A stretch of 64,000 nucleotides of DNA from Escallonia rubra (taxonomy: Eukaryota > Streptophyta > Magnoliopsida > Escalloniales > Escalloniaceae): positions 496,001-560,000 of the forward strand of contig JAVXUO010000086.1 of the NCBI GenBank assembly GCA_033065855.1. Reading direction: 5' to 3'. The first letter of the stretch is position 1. Each line of letters starts with the position of its first letter. Below the pieces are notes generated by a model, which did no database searches, had not been told where the DNA came from, and saw nothing but the letters and a program-made list of their open reading frames with translations. The position numbers and the translations under genes are program-made. Below are positions 1-9,730 of the stretch, piece by piece.

Positions 1-877
1 AACTGCCACGTATCATATGCTGATTGGGAGTGTACTTTTAGTTATATCATAATGCCCTCTGCTTTTGCCAGTAGTTACAAAGCGGGTGCAAGTACAATCA
101 TACACTAGGATAGGTAAAAAAACGACTCAAGCGGGTTAAGCAACTTAATCAAAGGGTCACCATTGGAAGATGCTTGGACCTTCTGCTTGGACATAGTCAG
201 GCTGAACACAATTTCTTGGAACTAGTTATGCTAGGATTGCCTTATCCAACACAACGGAACATTGTTGGGCATTAATCTGATTGGTCAGAGCGTTCGGCCA
301 AGGTTCTGCTTGAGCAGAGACCTTGGCTCTTTTGTGCTCTGTCCGAGCACAATAAGAACCAAGTTGGGCACTCAACTCTAGCAGACTGATCAGCCAAAGT
401 TCCATTCGGGCAGACACCTTGGTTCTCTTGTGCTCTGTCCGAGCACAATAAGAACGAAGTTGGGCACCCTACTTGGGCAGAGTGCTCGGCCAAGGTTCTG
501 CTCGGGCAGACACCTTGGTTCATTTGTGCTCTATCCGAGCACAAGGGGAACACAGTTGGGCACTCTGCTCGGGCAGAGTGTTCGGCCAAGGTTCTACTTG
601 GGCAGAGACCTTGGTTCCCTTGTACTCAGTTCAAGTAGAATAGGAACAAAGCTGGGCACTCTGCTCGGCCAAGGTTCTACCCGGGCAGAGACCTTGGTTT
701 CCTTGTACTCTGTCCGAGCAGAATGTGAACAAAATTGGGCACTCTGCTTGGGCAGAGTGCTTGGCCAAGGTTCTGCTCAGGCAGACACCTTGGTTCCCTC
801 ATTTGTGCTCTGTCCGAGCAGAGTGCTCGACCAAAGTTCTGCTTGGACAGACACCTTGGTTTTCTTGTGCTCTATCT

Positions 878-1764
878 ACGCCTGGCAAAATTGGTGGGTG
901 GGTTGGGTTTGGATTTAGATCAAATGGGTTAAGGTCAAATGGGTGACTGACCCATTTAGACCTATTTATTTGTGGGTTAACTGGGTCAATTATTAAATGG
1001 GTTAGTTTAACCCATTATGTCAGCAGATCCATTTATACCCATTATCTCGTCCGAGTCAGCCCATTCGTTTTTCCGGCGTCGCCCCCAGCCCCTCTCCCTT
1101 GCCCGTAGCTGCCCCTCTTCCGGTGCCATGGCCTCTTCCGGCGTCAGACGCAAACTCGCTGCCCACCTTTTTCCTTCCTCCCTCTCTCTTTTCTCGTTAG
1201 ATCCCGGCTGCCCGACAATGTCGCTCCGTCTAGTTTCTCGTTGAACTACTGTCAGACTTCTGGAATCACTGGTCAAGGTAGTCAGTGCAAACGATGAGAT
1301 CTTCTCCTCGCCGATCGGCTGTCAAGATGGTTTTCAGATCTTGACCGATTTTCAAATCTGCTCTACAAAAACCCAGACTAACCACCGCCGATGCTCAAGG
1401 TCCAGCACCTTCAATACATAGATTTTTCTTCTTCTTTGCTCAATCGCAACATATCGGTTGATTTGGAGAAATTGTTTCTCACTACCTTTTATTTTATTCG
1501 TTGTATTATTGATTGGGTTTGATTCTTTGTGTCTGGGTTTGGTTTGTGGGGATGCTGATGGACGTTAGCTTCGGCTGAACTTTGATGCTCTGTATTTTGC
1601 ATGCCTACAACAATCTGAATGCGTGCGTGCATGCGTGCGTGTGAGTGAGAGAGAGGAGAGAGAGAGGAAAGGGGGGGAGAGAAGGGAAATAGTGTGTTTT
1701 GGAGAAAACACAAAATTTTACATGCATGCATTTACCCGAGTGTGTGTGTGTGTGAGAGAGAGAG

Positions 1765-1797
<33 letters not shown>

Positions 1798-1997
1798 AAA
1801 TTTTACTCTTTTAAAAAATCACATTATCTACATGGTTAAATGGGCACCCATTTATAACCCACTTAAACTTGCGAACAATTGGGTTATAAAGTAAGTGACC
1901 CATTTAAGACCCAATAATTAAATGGGTGGGTTTGGGTGAGTTTTAACTGGGCGGATTTGGGCGGATAAATGGGTTTGGGTCTTAATTGCCACCCATA
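878..1997. mobile_element. hAT-like non-autonomous element in the repeat array
   Basis: The 8-bp sequence CTCTATCT occurs on both sides (870-877 and 1999-2006), consistent with a hAT target duplication. The ends are loosely inverted: left TGGCAAAATTGGTGGG, right read inward TGGGTGGCAATTAAGACCC. Subterminal regions hold many copies of AAATGGGT/ACCCATTT in both orientations, as in hAT elements with subterminal transposase-binding repeats. There is no transposase. The interior is a GC-rich stretch followed by a GA-rich microsatellite. Confidence 0.65.
1641..1798. repeat. GA/GT microsatellite
   Basis: Purine-rich runs of (GA)n and a (GT)n run interrupted by a unique segment, inside the hAT-like element. 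Confidence 0.9.
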
Positions 1998-2290
1998 GCT
2001 CTATCTGAGCCGAATGGGAACAAAGTTGGACATTCTGCTTGGGTAGAGTGCTTGGCCAAGGTTCTGATCGGCAGACACCTTGGTTCTCTTGTATTCTGTC
2101 CGAGCACAATGGGAACAAAGTTGGGCACTCTGCTCGGGCAGAGTGCTTAGCCAAGGTTTTGCTCGGGCAGACACCTTGGTTTTCTTGTGCTCTATCCGAG
2201 CACAACGATAAAAAATTTAGGTACTCTGCTCAGACAGAGTGCTCAGCCAAGGTTTTACTCGGGCAGACACCTTAGTTCCCTTGAGGGTTT

Positions 2291-2756
2291 CCTTGGTTCA
2301 CACGTGTAAGGTGCAATAAATGGCCTTGGTGGGAAATTTGAATTTCCTACCTTGATATTGGGACAGGTAATGGGAAATGAAACGTCACTTCTTTCAAGGG
2401 GTGGTTGCTAGAGAATCCTTGATAAAAGAGCAAGTGCCTTTCATTCTTCACTTTGTTCAAAAGTCCAAGTGTTTTGCTCTGCATCAAGTAAGTTTTACTT
2501 CCACCCTACTTTTAGTTCAGCACTTTTATTTTAGTAGCTTCAAGTTTTATGAGTAGAAAGTATGTTTGAGTAGTCTGATAGTGTAAGCTCTTTCGAAGAA
2601 GTCATTAAGATTAGTTCTTCTTCATTCACTAGGCAAACCCTAACATCTCAAAGTGAGGTTAGCCCTTATAACCCACAATCTTCTCAACCTTTACTCCCAA
2701 GAAATGAGTTAGGTGAGCTGAGAGACAAAGCCGAGGATAAGGATAAACCTCAACCT
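2291..2756 (+). other. Putative promoter/leader of the antisense ORF
   Basis: Non-repetitive sequence between the repeat array and the antisense ORF. It includes AAGTAAGTTTTACTT near 2488, which could be an intron donor. No other feature is visible. Confidence 0.25.
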
Positions 2757-4490
2757 TTGTTCATGGTCGATGATAAACGGAATAAGATGACCAAGAAGGA
2801 GCTGGAGACGCTTCTTAAACAAAATCCTTTACTAGGGGAATGGATATCTCTGGTCCCCGAGTTGCAAGAACCTGCCAACTACGGGACTGACTGGGTGATA
2901 TGTATCCATGAGGAGCAATTGAGATCAGGCTACAGACTTCATTTGCATCCATTCACCCTAAAAAATGTTCGACCACTACAAGATGGCGCCTGGCTAGCTT
3001 GTGCCCAATGGCTGGAGGAAGTTGGTAGGTCTTATCTATTTGGTCAAAACTTTTAGTTACAAAGTAAATCTCACAAGTTTCATAAAATTATTTTTCGAGC
3101 TTTGCTTTGTCAAGGGTGTGTAGCAAGCAATTCCGGTTGGTATTATATCCGTACTAGGCAATGGCTTCTCAAGGGTGGCTTGAAGTCCAACAAGGGTTGG
3201 CATTCTAGATATTTCTTTGTTAGTCGCCAAGGCAAATAACCCTTGTGATTTGAAAAGAACTGGAATGCCTACTGTAAGGATCTTAAGAACAAAGACAAGC
3301 ATATCCCTAACACCTTAACAAAGCACATTCTTAGCCATATCAAGTTAAGAGGTGGTTTTTCTATTGATGAACCTCTAACGGAGCAACAGTTAAAGTACGG
3401 GAAGATCATTTCCCATAAACCCATGTCGGGGACCTTCTAGTTAATCCCCCCTTCTCTACTGCTACTAGTGCGTCTTCCACTAGAACAACGCCATTAGGTA
3501 GACATTATGCAGGCCTTTGTGTGCACCGTATGTATTCTATCGGTCCTTCCACTATAAGGCTAATATCTTCGTTCTTTATTTGCAAAAATGGCTAGTGGCA
3601 GTGGAAACATGCCGAAATCTGGCTTCCTAGAAGTCTTTCAAAAGGAAAAAGGAAAAAGGAAAAGGAAAAAGGAAGGAAAAAGCACCATCTGTTGAGCTAC
3701 CCTTTGCTCTAAAGAGAACCAAAGTTAGTCTTCTTGAGCCTTCTCTGCTAGTCATCGAAGGAGTTTCTAATAAGGAAGATCCCATCTTTCGACCCAGATG
3801 CACCATCAGGCAATGTGACATGGGGATGCCGAGCAACCACGTTTCCCATCAACACCTTGCATATGGTGTCCTCTCTAAAGACATGGAGATCCTAGTGAAC
3901 AGACCCACGAGTCCAATGCTTACACTTTTTCCCTAGCTGTATATTCGATAATGGCTTGGTCGCATTCTTTTCTTTCCTCAAGTCTAATACTTGTGTTTGT
4001 CTCTTAGATGCACTCATACGATATACAGATGTTATCTCGCTTCGAGATGGCCAGGGAAGTGGCTGCTCATAAAGGCCAAGAAAAGAGAGAGGTCATCGCC
4101 CAAACTGAGGAGGTCGTCAAGCGTGCACAAAAGTTAACTAAACGGGAGACAAATCTTTTTGGCCAAGTTGAAGTCCTTGAGAAGAGACTGGAGAGGGCTA
4201 GAAAGAAGGCTGTTGAGGCTAGAGATCAAGGAATCCAGGATTACCTTGATGGGAATGCTGGGAACGAGTGGTTGAAGAAATGCACTGAAGACAGCTTGAA
4301 GATTTATAAGAAGGGTTTCCTAAAGGCCAATGAGATGTTCGCTCAGTAGTTTCCAAACATTCCTTTGGATGACTTCGTCGTGCCTGCCTTTGGATCCCCA
4401 TCCGGAGAGACTGTCATGCCTTCTGAAGCTGGAGATGTTTTCTCCCAGGCCAAGAAGGATGACCAGCCTGGCACTGCCCCCGAACCTTAG
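2757..4490 (+). pseudogene. Antisense extra ORF of a Tat element (gypsy-type transposon protein, PF04195-like)
   Basis: The open part at 2757-3056 reads LLGEWISLVPELQEPANYGTDWV and then EEQLRSGYRLHLHPF, the signature of plant 'putative gypsy type transposon' proteins. Similarity continues in shifted frames: a P-N-G-W-R segment near 3000, then SNKGWHSRYFFV near 3190-3220 followed by stops. A separate open part at 4008-4349 (113 codons) is an alanine/lysine/glutamate-rich coiled coil, as in the C-terminal half of these proteins. Function is unknown; in Tat elements this ORF lies antisense downstream of integrase, as here. A short stretch at 3640-3680 is an AAGGAAAA-type purine repeat. Frameshifts and stops make it a pseudogene. 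Confidence 0.7.
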
Positions 4491-4904
4491 AGTAGACATT
4501 GTTTCACTGTATTCTAGGCTTGTTTTGAATGCTTTTACTAAGTTCTTTTGATGCCCCTTAAGGGGTTGTAAGAACCTTTTGTCATATTTGTCACCGCTCC
4601 TTTAGAGGGTGTTTATTCAAGTTATAATGGTTTGTTTATGCTATTGTGTGTTTATCAGCTTGTGCCGTCCACATCTCATAGCATTGTTTTTTACTTTGAC
4701 ACAAAATCTCATCGTCGCTTAAGATTTGGCAAAGAAGCTTTACACTCTCGCTTGGCCAGGTTTTGAAGTAGCAAAGTGTGGTGGGGTGACGAAGTCCCAC
4801 AAAGACTTTGTTGTTTCACGGGTTAGGACTATAGTAAAACCGTTTGGATAATACTTGGGTATTATCTTATTGCCTTCAAGATTTAGTTCCACCCAAACTT
4901 ACAT

Positions 4905-5200
4905 GAGATGAAATTTGCTTTCTGCTCGGGCAGAGAGCTCGCCCAACCTTCCATTTGGGCAGAGGCTTTACCTTCATTGTGCTTCATCTAAGCACAATGG
5001 AGATGAAGTTTGCTCTCCGCTCAGGTCGAGAGCTCAGTCAGCCTTCTACTCAAGCAGAGGTTTTACCCTCATTGTGCTTCATCCGAGCACAAAGGAGATG
5101 AAGTTTGCTCTCTGCCTGCTCTCTGCTCAGGCAGAGAGCTCGGACAGCCGTTTGCTCAGGCAGAAGATTTACATGCTTGAGAGCTTTTATAATAAGATAT
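4905..5200. repeat. ~95 bp tandem repeat array in the Tat spacer
   Basis: About three copies of a unit with GAGATGAAGTTTGCTCTCTG, CAGAGAGCTCG and TTCATTGTGCTTCATC. The motif CTCGGGCAGAG is shared with the array at 230-2290, so the two arrays are related but diverged. Known Tat/Ogre elements carry similar tandem repeats between pol and the 3' LTR. Confidence 0.75.
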
Positions 5201-5428
5201 TAGCTGGGAAACCCTGCTCGAGCAAGAGTGCACAACTAATGTAACAATACAATCATGCTCAGAAAAAATAACTTTATTGCTAGGGCAAAAAATGAAAAAT
5301 ACATAGGGGATTGATGCCAATTCATTTACTTGTCTAACTGTCTCAACACTAGTCTAGAAATTTTTAAAAATCCTAAGTCTTACTGGGGTTGAGAAGGTCT
5401 GAGCTCCCTGTCCCCCCAAAAAGAAGTG

Positions 5429-6684
5429 TCATACCTTGGGGCAAGATACTACTCGTAGTAGCGACGAAGGTTCTCGGTATTCCAAGTGCAAGGGATTGGA
5501 TCCCCATAGAGTGTCTCCAATGCATAGCTGCTTGGCTTGAGTACCTTTAAGACATGATACGGCCCTACCCAGTTTGGAGACAATTTTCCCGTAGTTGACT
5601 TCGGGGTCAGACACTTCCAGTTTCTTAAGAATCTTAAGAACTAAGTCCCTAACTTGAGGAAGCTTTGAACGAACCCTTTGATTGTAGTAGCGAGTGACTC
5701 CTTGCTTTATAATGTCAAAACGTTCATGGGCTCGAGCCCGAACTTCATCCACCAGGTCAAGATTTCCACGGAGACCAGCTTCATTGTCTTCTATGTTAAA
5801 GTTACAAGCTCGGACTATTGGGAGCCCGACTTCAACTAGTAACATTGCTTCTATCCCAAAGAAAATAAGGAAAGGTGTTTCACCTGTGACCGAATATGGA
5901 GTCGTGTGATAAGCCTACAACATTTTGGGAAGTTCATCTACCCATACCTACTTGGCATCATCTAGCTTCTTCTTTAGGCCTTGCAGGATATTTCGATTCA
6001 TATTTTAAGTCTGGCCATTTGATTGTGGATGAGTCGTAGAAATAAAGTGGAGGTCGATCGAAAGATTCTCACAAAAGGTTCAGAAGTTGGCATTGTCAAA
6101 TTGTTTCACGTTGTTAACAATAAGGGCCTTTGGTACTCCAAATAGGTAGATGACATTCTTCCAAAAGAAATCTTCACACTTAGCCAATATGATAGTTGCT
6201 AGTGCTTCTGCCTCAGTCCACTTTGTGAAGTAGTCGATGGCGACTATCACGAATCGTCGTTTTATGGATGCCATTGGAAATGGTCTCATTATGTCTATTC
6301 CTCACATAGTAAATGAGATTTGAGAGATTACCGAGTGAGAATGGTGACGGGTGTGTGTGAAATAAGAGCAAACTTCTGGCATTTATTGCATCTTTGTGTG
6401 AATGTGATCCCATCCTTATGCATCATTGGCCAATAATATCCTTGCCTTGGTATTTTTTGAGCCAAATTCCTTCCTCCAAGGTAATGCCAACATACATATT
6501 CCCTCGTGTACTTCTTGTAAAGCATGTACGGACTCTGTTGGTCGCAGAAATTTGAGATAGGGAAGACTGAAGGACTTCTTGTAAATGACCCTTCTACTAA
6601 GGCATATCTAGCAGCTTTAGCATGGAGGTTGCGTGCTTTATTTCTTTCATTGGGGTAACTCTCATGTTGAGAGATACCATGCAA
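5429..6684 (-). pseudogene. Ty3/gypsy integrase remnant
   Basis: Read from 6684 downwards. First comes an HHCC-like zinc region ending in C-N-K-C-Q-K-F-A, preceded by GYYWPMMHKD, typical of gypsy integrase N-termini. Then comes a core segment (6289-6080) with AIDYFTKWTEAEALA, the first catalytic Asp context; the second Asp appears changed in IVNNVKQFDN. Last comes a C-terminal segment (5845-5429) with RARAHERFDIIKQGVTRYYN and VRDLVLK, typical of the integrase tail. The parts lie in different frames with stops between them, so it is inactive. RNase H and reverse transcriptase, expected above 6700, are absent. Confidence 0.85.
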
Positions 6685-6739
6685 TTATGTAAACCATCAC
6701 ATTAGCATATTCATGCCTTATGGGCAAGAGCAAAAATTT

Positions 6740-7374
6740 TAGAATCAGCAAAAGTTTTCACCATAATAAACAGTTGCAAAGAGACAATCTGGTCCGCTGT
6801 CACCCCAGGAGAGATCTTCAATGGTGACGGGTTTGCACTAAAGCCTGGTCAATCTATTGTGCTAACTCCTCTGTTGGATGGTTTGGTCAAATATGTGGTC
6901 GAACTGGTTGCAACTTCGACCAAAATGGCCAAGGAAAATGCAACACCGGTACCTGTGGCATATCCCTCAAGTGTACAGCATCGGGCGAACCACCCGTTTC
7001 ACTTGCTGAATTTACCCTTGCATCGCCTGATTTTTACAATGTTAGCCTTGTTGATGGTTTCATTTTGCCAATGTCAGTTAAGGCCATTAATGGTAGGGGA
7101 AACTGCAGCAGTGCTGAATGTGATGGGGATTTGAGGCAAAACTGTCCGAGGAAACTTCAACGTAGAGCTAATGGCAAGGTTGTACCATGTCAAAGCGCAT
7201 GTAATGACACCGATGAGTATTGTTGCAGAGGTGTTCATGGACATTCGACAACATGTCAAACTACGTCCTATTCTAAAAAGTTTTAACAAGTATGTCCAAC
7301 TTCGTACAGTTACGCATACGACGATCCTAGCAGTATTTTTACATGCTTATGGACTGATTACATTATAGTTAATT
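6740..7374 (+). pseudogene. Thaumatin-like protein pseudogene (PR-5 family)
   Basis: The translation follows the thaumatin fold almost end to end: VFTIINSCKETIWSAVTPG at about 6750, then (after a one-base shift near 6868) GWFGQICGRTGCNFD, then GKCNTGTCG, SLAEFTLASPDFYNVSLVDG, then CPRKLQ, VPCQSACN and EYCCRGVHG with the conserved cysteines. An in-frame TAA after YSKKF (7284-7286) precedes PTSYSYAYDDPSSIFTC, which is still recognisable. Family members are extracellular antifungal or stress proteins. There is no clear signal peptide upstream and the N-terminus abuts the retrotransposon edge. The frameshift and stop make this a fairly young pseudogene. Confidence 0.9.
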
Positions 7375-7455
7375 AGGGTGAATCAGGGTTAATTATAGTT
7401 AATCAGGGTTACCTAGGGATGTGTTGGGAGTTAATAGGGGTTAATTAGACTTATT
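7366..7455. repeat. Short GTTAATTAGGG-type repeats
   Basis: Four to five imperfect copies of TTAATTAGGGT/TAATCAGGGTTAA. They resemble degenerate telomere-like or simple repeat DNA. No function can be inferred. Confidence 0.5.
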
Positions 7456-7858
7456 TTTTTATGGTTACGCCTCGAGACTTGGCCAACGTTGTGTGATAAT
7501 TAAGTACAGTCTGTTCCATGTCAGTGGCAAACGTCGTGCTTCATGATTCTCTTCCGCGAAATGACCACCATTCCCTAGAAAATTTTTACCATTCTCCAAG
7601 GAATAACATAAGCTACTCCAAATAAATTGAATCCATCAACTACTGAAAACAGAACAGGTAAACAGAGCTGCAAAAGCACCATATCATCCCGGTTAAGCAG
7701 TTCACTACCATGATCCGGCCATCTTATACAAGCCAATAGTGAACAAGTCGATATTCAACGAGTTACTAACCGAAAAACAAAGAAACTGAATGGCAAATAA
7801 AATCAATCATATATTTGCAAAAAGAACTCAAAGCAAAGGAACTTAACGTCATTGTTTT
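7456..7858. other. Intergenic, nothing recognised
   Basis: AT-rich sequence without a coding, RNA or repeat signature. Confidence 0.5.
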
Positions 7859-8232
7859 GTCAAAGACAAAATACGCGTGGAGGGATTCAATTTCCATGTG
7901 ACTCCCAACTACCAATCAAAGGGGCTAAGGCATCAATTTCTAAAACTTCACATTACAACATTGTCTTTGTTCAGAAAGAACACTTTGACATCAGAATAAC
8001 TTGTATGACAAAAAAAATAATTCTAATTAACTATAATCAGAATAATCCAAAGACAAAACACGCGTGGAGGGATTCAATTTCCATGTGATTTCTAACTACC
8101 AATCAAAGGGGCTAAGGCATCAATTTCTAAAACTTCACATTACAAGAATTCTAGAAATCAGAAAGAACACTTCGATATCAGAATAACTTGTATAACAAAA
8201 AAATAGTTCTAATTAACTATAATCAGAAGAAT
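7859..8232. repeat. Two-copy ~188 bp tandem duplication
   Basis: The segment starting AAAGACAAAATACGCGTGGA (about 7860) and ending in ATTCTAATTAACTATAATCAG repeats from about 8050 with few differences. Both copies contain GGGGCTAAGGCATCAATTTC. The short ORF over it is fortuitous. Confidence 0.85.
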
Positions 8233-8299
8233 TCTAACATGTAACAAAAATAATTTATATCATCAAAATTAAAAATTATAACATTTAATTAAAATAATA

Positions 8300-8995
8300 C
8301 GTACAAGTAGAGGGCGGTGGGGCCGCCATGCGGTGGGCCGTTGGCCGGCGGTGCGGTGGCTGGTCGTCGGGGTTGCAGGAGATGGCTGGTGGGTCAGTGT
8401 GTCGTGATGGAGGTGGGGGTGGAGGGGGATCGCGAGAATGGTGGTGAGGATGGAGGTGGAAAGATCGGCGACGATAGAGGTGGACCCGCATGTTGGCAGC
8501 AACGGCATGGGGGAAGGTGGCCGGCAGCGTGTTGGCAGCAATGACGCGGGGGAAAGAGAGAGAGAAGTGAAAGCGACGACACGAGAGAAAAGAGAAGCTA
8601 TTTTAGGTTTTAAGGAAATACTTTTAGTATTTCGTTGCTAAAAGTCGATCTATAAAAGTGACTTTTAGAGACGGAGATTAAGCGACAGAATTCCGTCGCT
8701 TAAAACCATAAAACTATTTTAAAAAAAGATTTAGCGACGAGCGTAAACCCGCCGCTAAATTTTATTTTCAAAATTCATCTGAAATTTAAAATTCTGGAAA
8801 AGTTTTTTAGCGACGTAAAATCCGTCGGTATTGACCCATTGCTAAATGTCCATCGCTAATGTTTTCAAGGATGGACGTTGCCGTCGCTGAAAATTTTTAG
8901 CGACAGACATTTAGCGACGGGTCCATACCTCGCTAAAAGTCTTTTTTAGCGACGGAAATGAGTCCGTCGCTAAAGATAGTTTTTTTTTTGTAGTG
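8300..8995. mobile_element. CACTA-type element end with GCGACGG subterminal repeats
   Basis: The right edge reads TTTTTTTTTGTAGTG followed by TTA, which reads inward as CACTACAAAAAA, the CACTA superfamily terminus. Upstream, 8640-8980 is packed with TTAGCGACGG / CCGTCGCTAAA in both orientations, the usual CACTA subterminal arrays. GC-rich sequence (8310-8560) lies at the left and may be interior sequence. No matching left terminus was found and no transposase is present. Confidence 0.65.
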
Positions 8996-9730
8996 TTATA
9001 ATATCAAGTTTGGCTTTAGAATATATTTGAATGACCCCATGTGCAAAAAATAAAGTTGTTAAATTGAAACTTGTTCTATAATCAAGTATTGTGTATAAGT
9101 TTTTAAAATGTGAAAATCAAATATGTCCTTGAAGTAGTTCGTTAATATTTAAAGTTTTTATTTTGTATCATTTTTTAAGAAATTTCTCATAGTGCAACTT
9201 GTCAACATTCTAGATAGGTAGTTGTGTAACACAAAAAATAGTATTACACCAACATGAGTGTTCTCATTATATATAGTATAGATTATATAGATATAGATTG
9301 CTATGTAATTGATAGTCTATTGTCACCAAAAAAAAAGAAAAGAAAAGTACTAATGACAGTTGTGGCGACAGCGTCGCTCCGAAAACACCTTCTAGGTGTC
9401 AATTTTTCTTGTGTCAATTTCTACTGTAATTGCAAGCTAACCACGGTTGGAGCTAAAATTCGTATACTTTTCTTCTACTCTGCTCAATTCCCAGAAGGTT
9501 CCTTCATCCCTTGATGGGCTCAAGAAAGGTCAAGCATGGATCGGCCTAGCTGTCATGGACACCAGGAGAAGATCTTTAGCTAGATAATTCGATAAATTAT
9601 GGGGGCTTTTATTAGTTTTAAAATGTCATTTACACTCGATAATTTTGTATATAAATCTTTCCAATCATATCTTTGGCAGACTATGGCTTCATATGGTCTC
9701 AGACATTCCTTTCCAGAAATAGTAAGAATG
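8996..9730. other. AT-rich intergenic and 3' flank of the PAP gene
   Basis: 9000-9245 resembles 29,520-29,880 (shared CCCCATGT..AAA..AAAGTTGTTAA, ATCAAG and TGTGTAACAC..GTTACACC segments), so it is a dispersed repeat. The rest is unremarkable and probably includes the 3' UTR of the minus-strand gene. Confidence 0.5.

Larger units (their letters stand above)
230..2290. repeat. ~95-110 bp tandem repeat array of the retrotransposon, split by a hAT element
   Basis: The unit contains GGCCAAGGTTCTGCTCGGGC, then ACACCTTGGTT, then a TGCTCTGTCCGAGCACAA block and GGGCACTCTGCTCGG. It recurs about seven times from 230 to 869 and about three more times from 2007 to 2290. The two parts were one array before the element at 878-1997 inserted. 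The unit has internal dyads (CTCGGGCAGAG, GCTCxxxCCGAGC). The short ORFs in the array are periodic translations of the repeat and not genes. Confidence 0.85.
1..6700 (-). mobile_element. Decayed Tat-lineage Ty3/gypsy LTR retrotransposon
   Basis: Integrase-type sequence runs on the minus strand (6684 to 5429). A gypsy-type extra ORF runs on the opposite strand further downstream (about 2757-4490). Two tandem-repeat arrays (230-2290 and about 4905-5200) lie in the spacer. Pol followed by an antisense extra ORF and repeat-rich spacer is the known layout of Tat/Ogre-type Ty3/gypsy elements. No complete LTR pair, reverse transcriptase or protease is seen, so the 5' two thirds is missing and the element ends abruptly near 6.7 kb. 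All coding parts have stops and frameshifts. The first 229 bases show no gene and presumably belong to the same element. Bounds are approximate. Confidence 0.7.

Noticed and set aside
230-946. A cysteine-rich repeat protein encoded by the array
   Set aside because: Frames are broken between units and the strand is ambiguous; the DNA is a non-coding retrotransposon repeat.
8269-8641. Short ORFs in the GC-rich segment on both strands
   Set aside because: Compositional ORFs in a CACTA-derived segment; no family signature.
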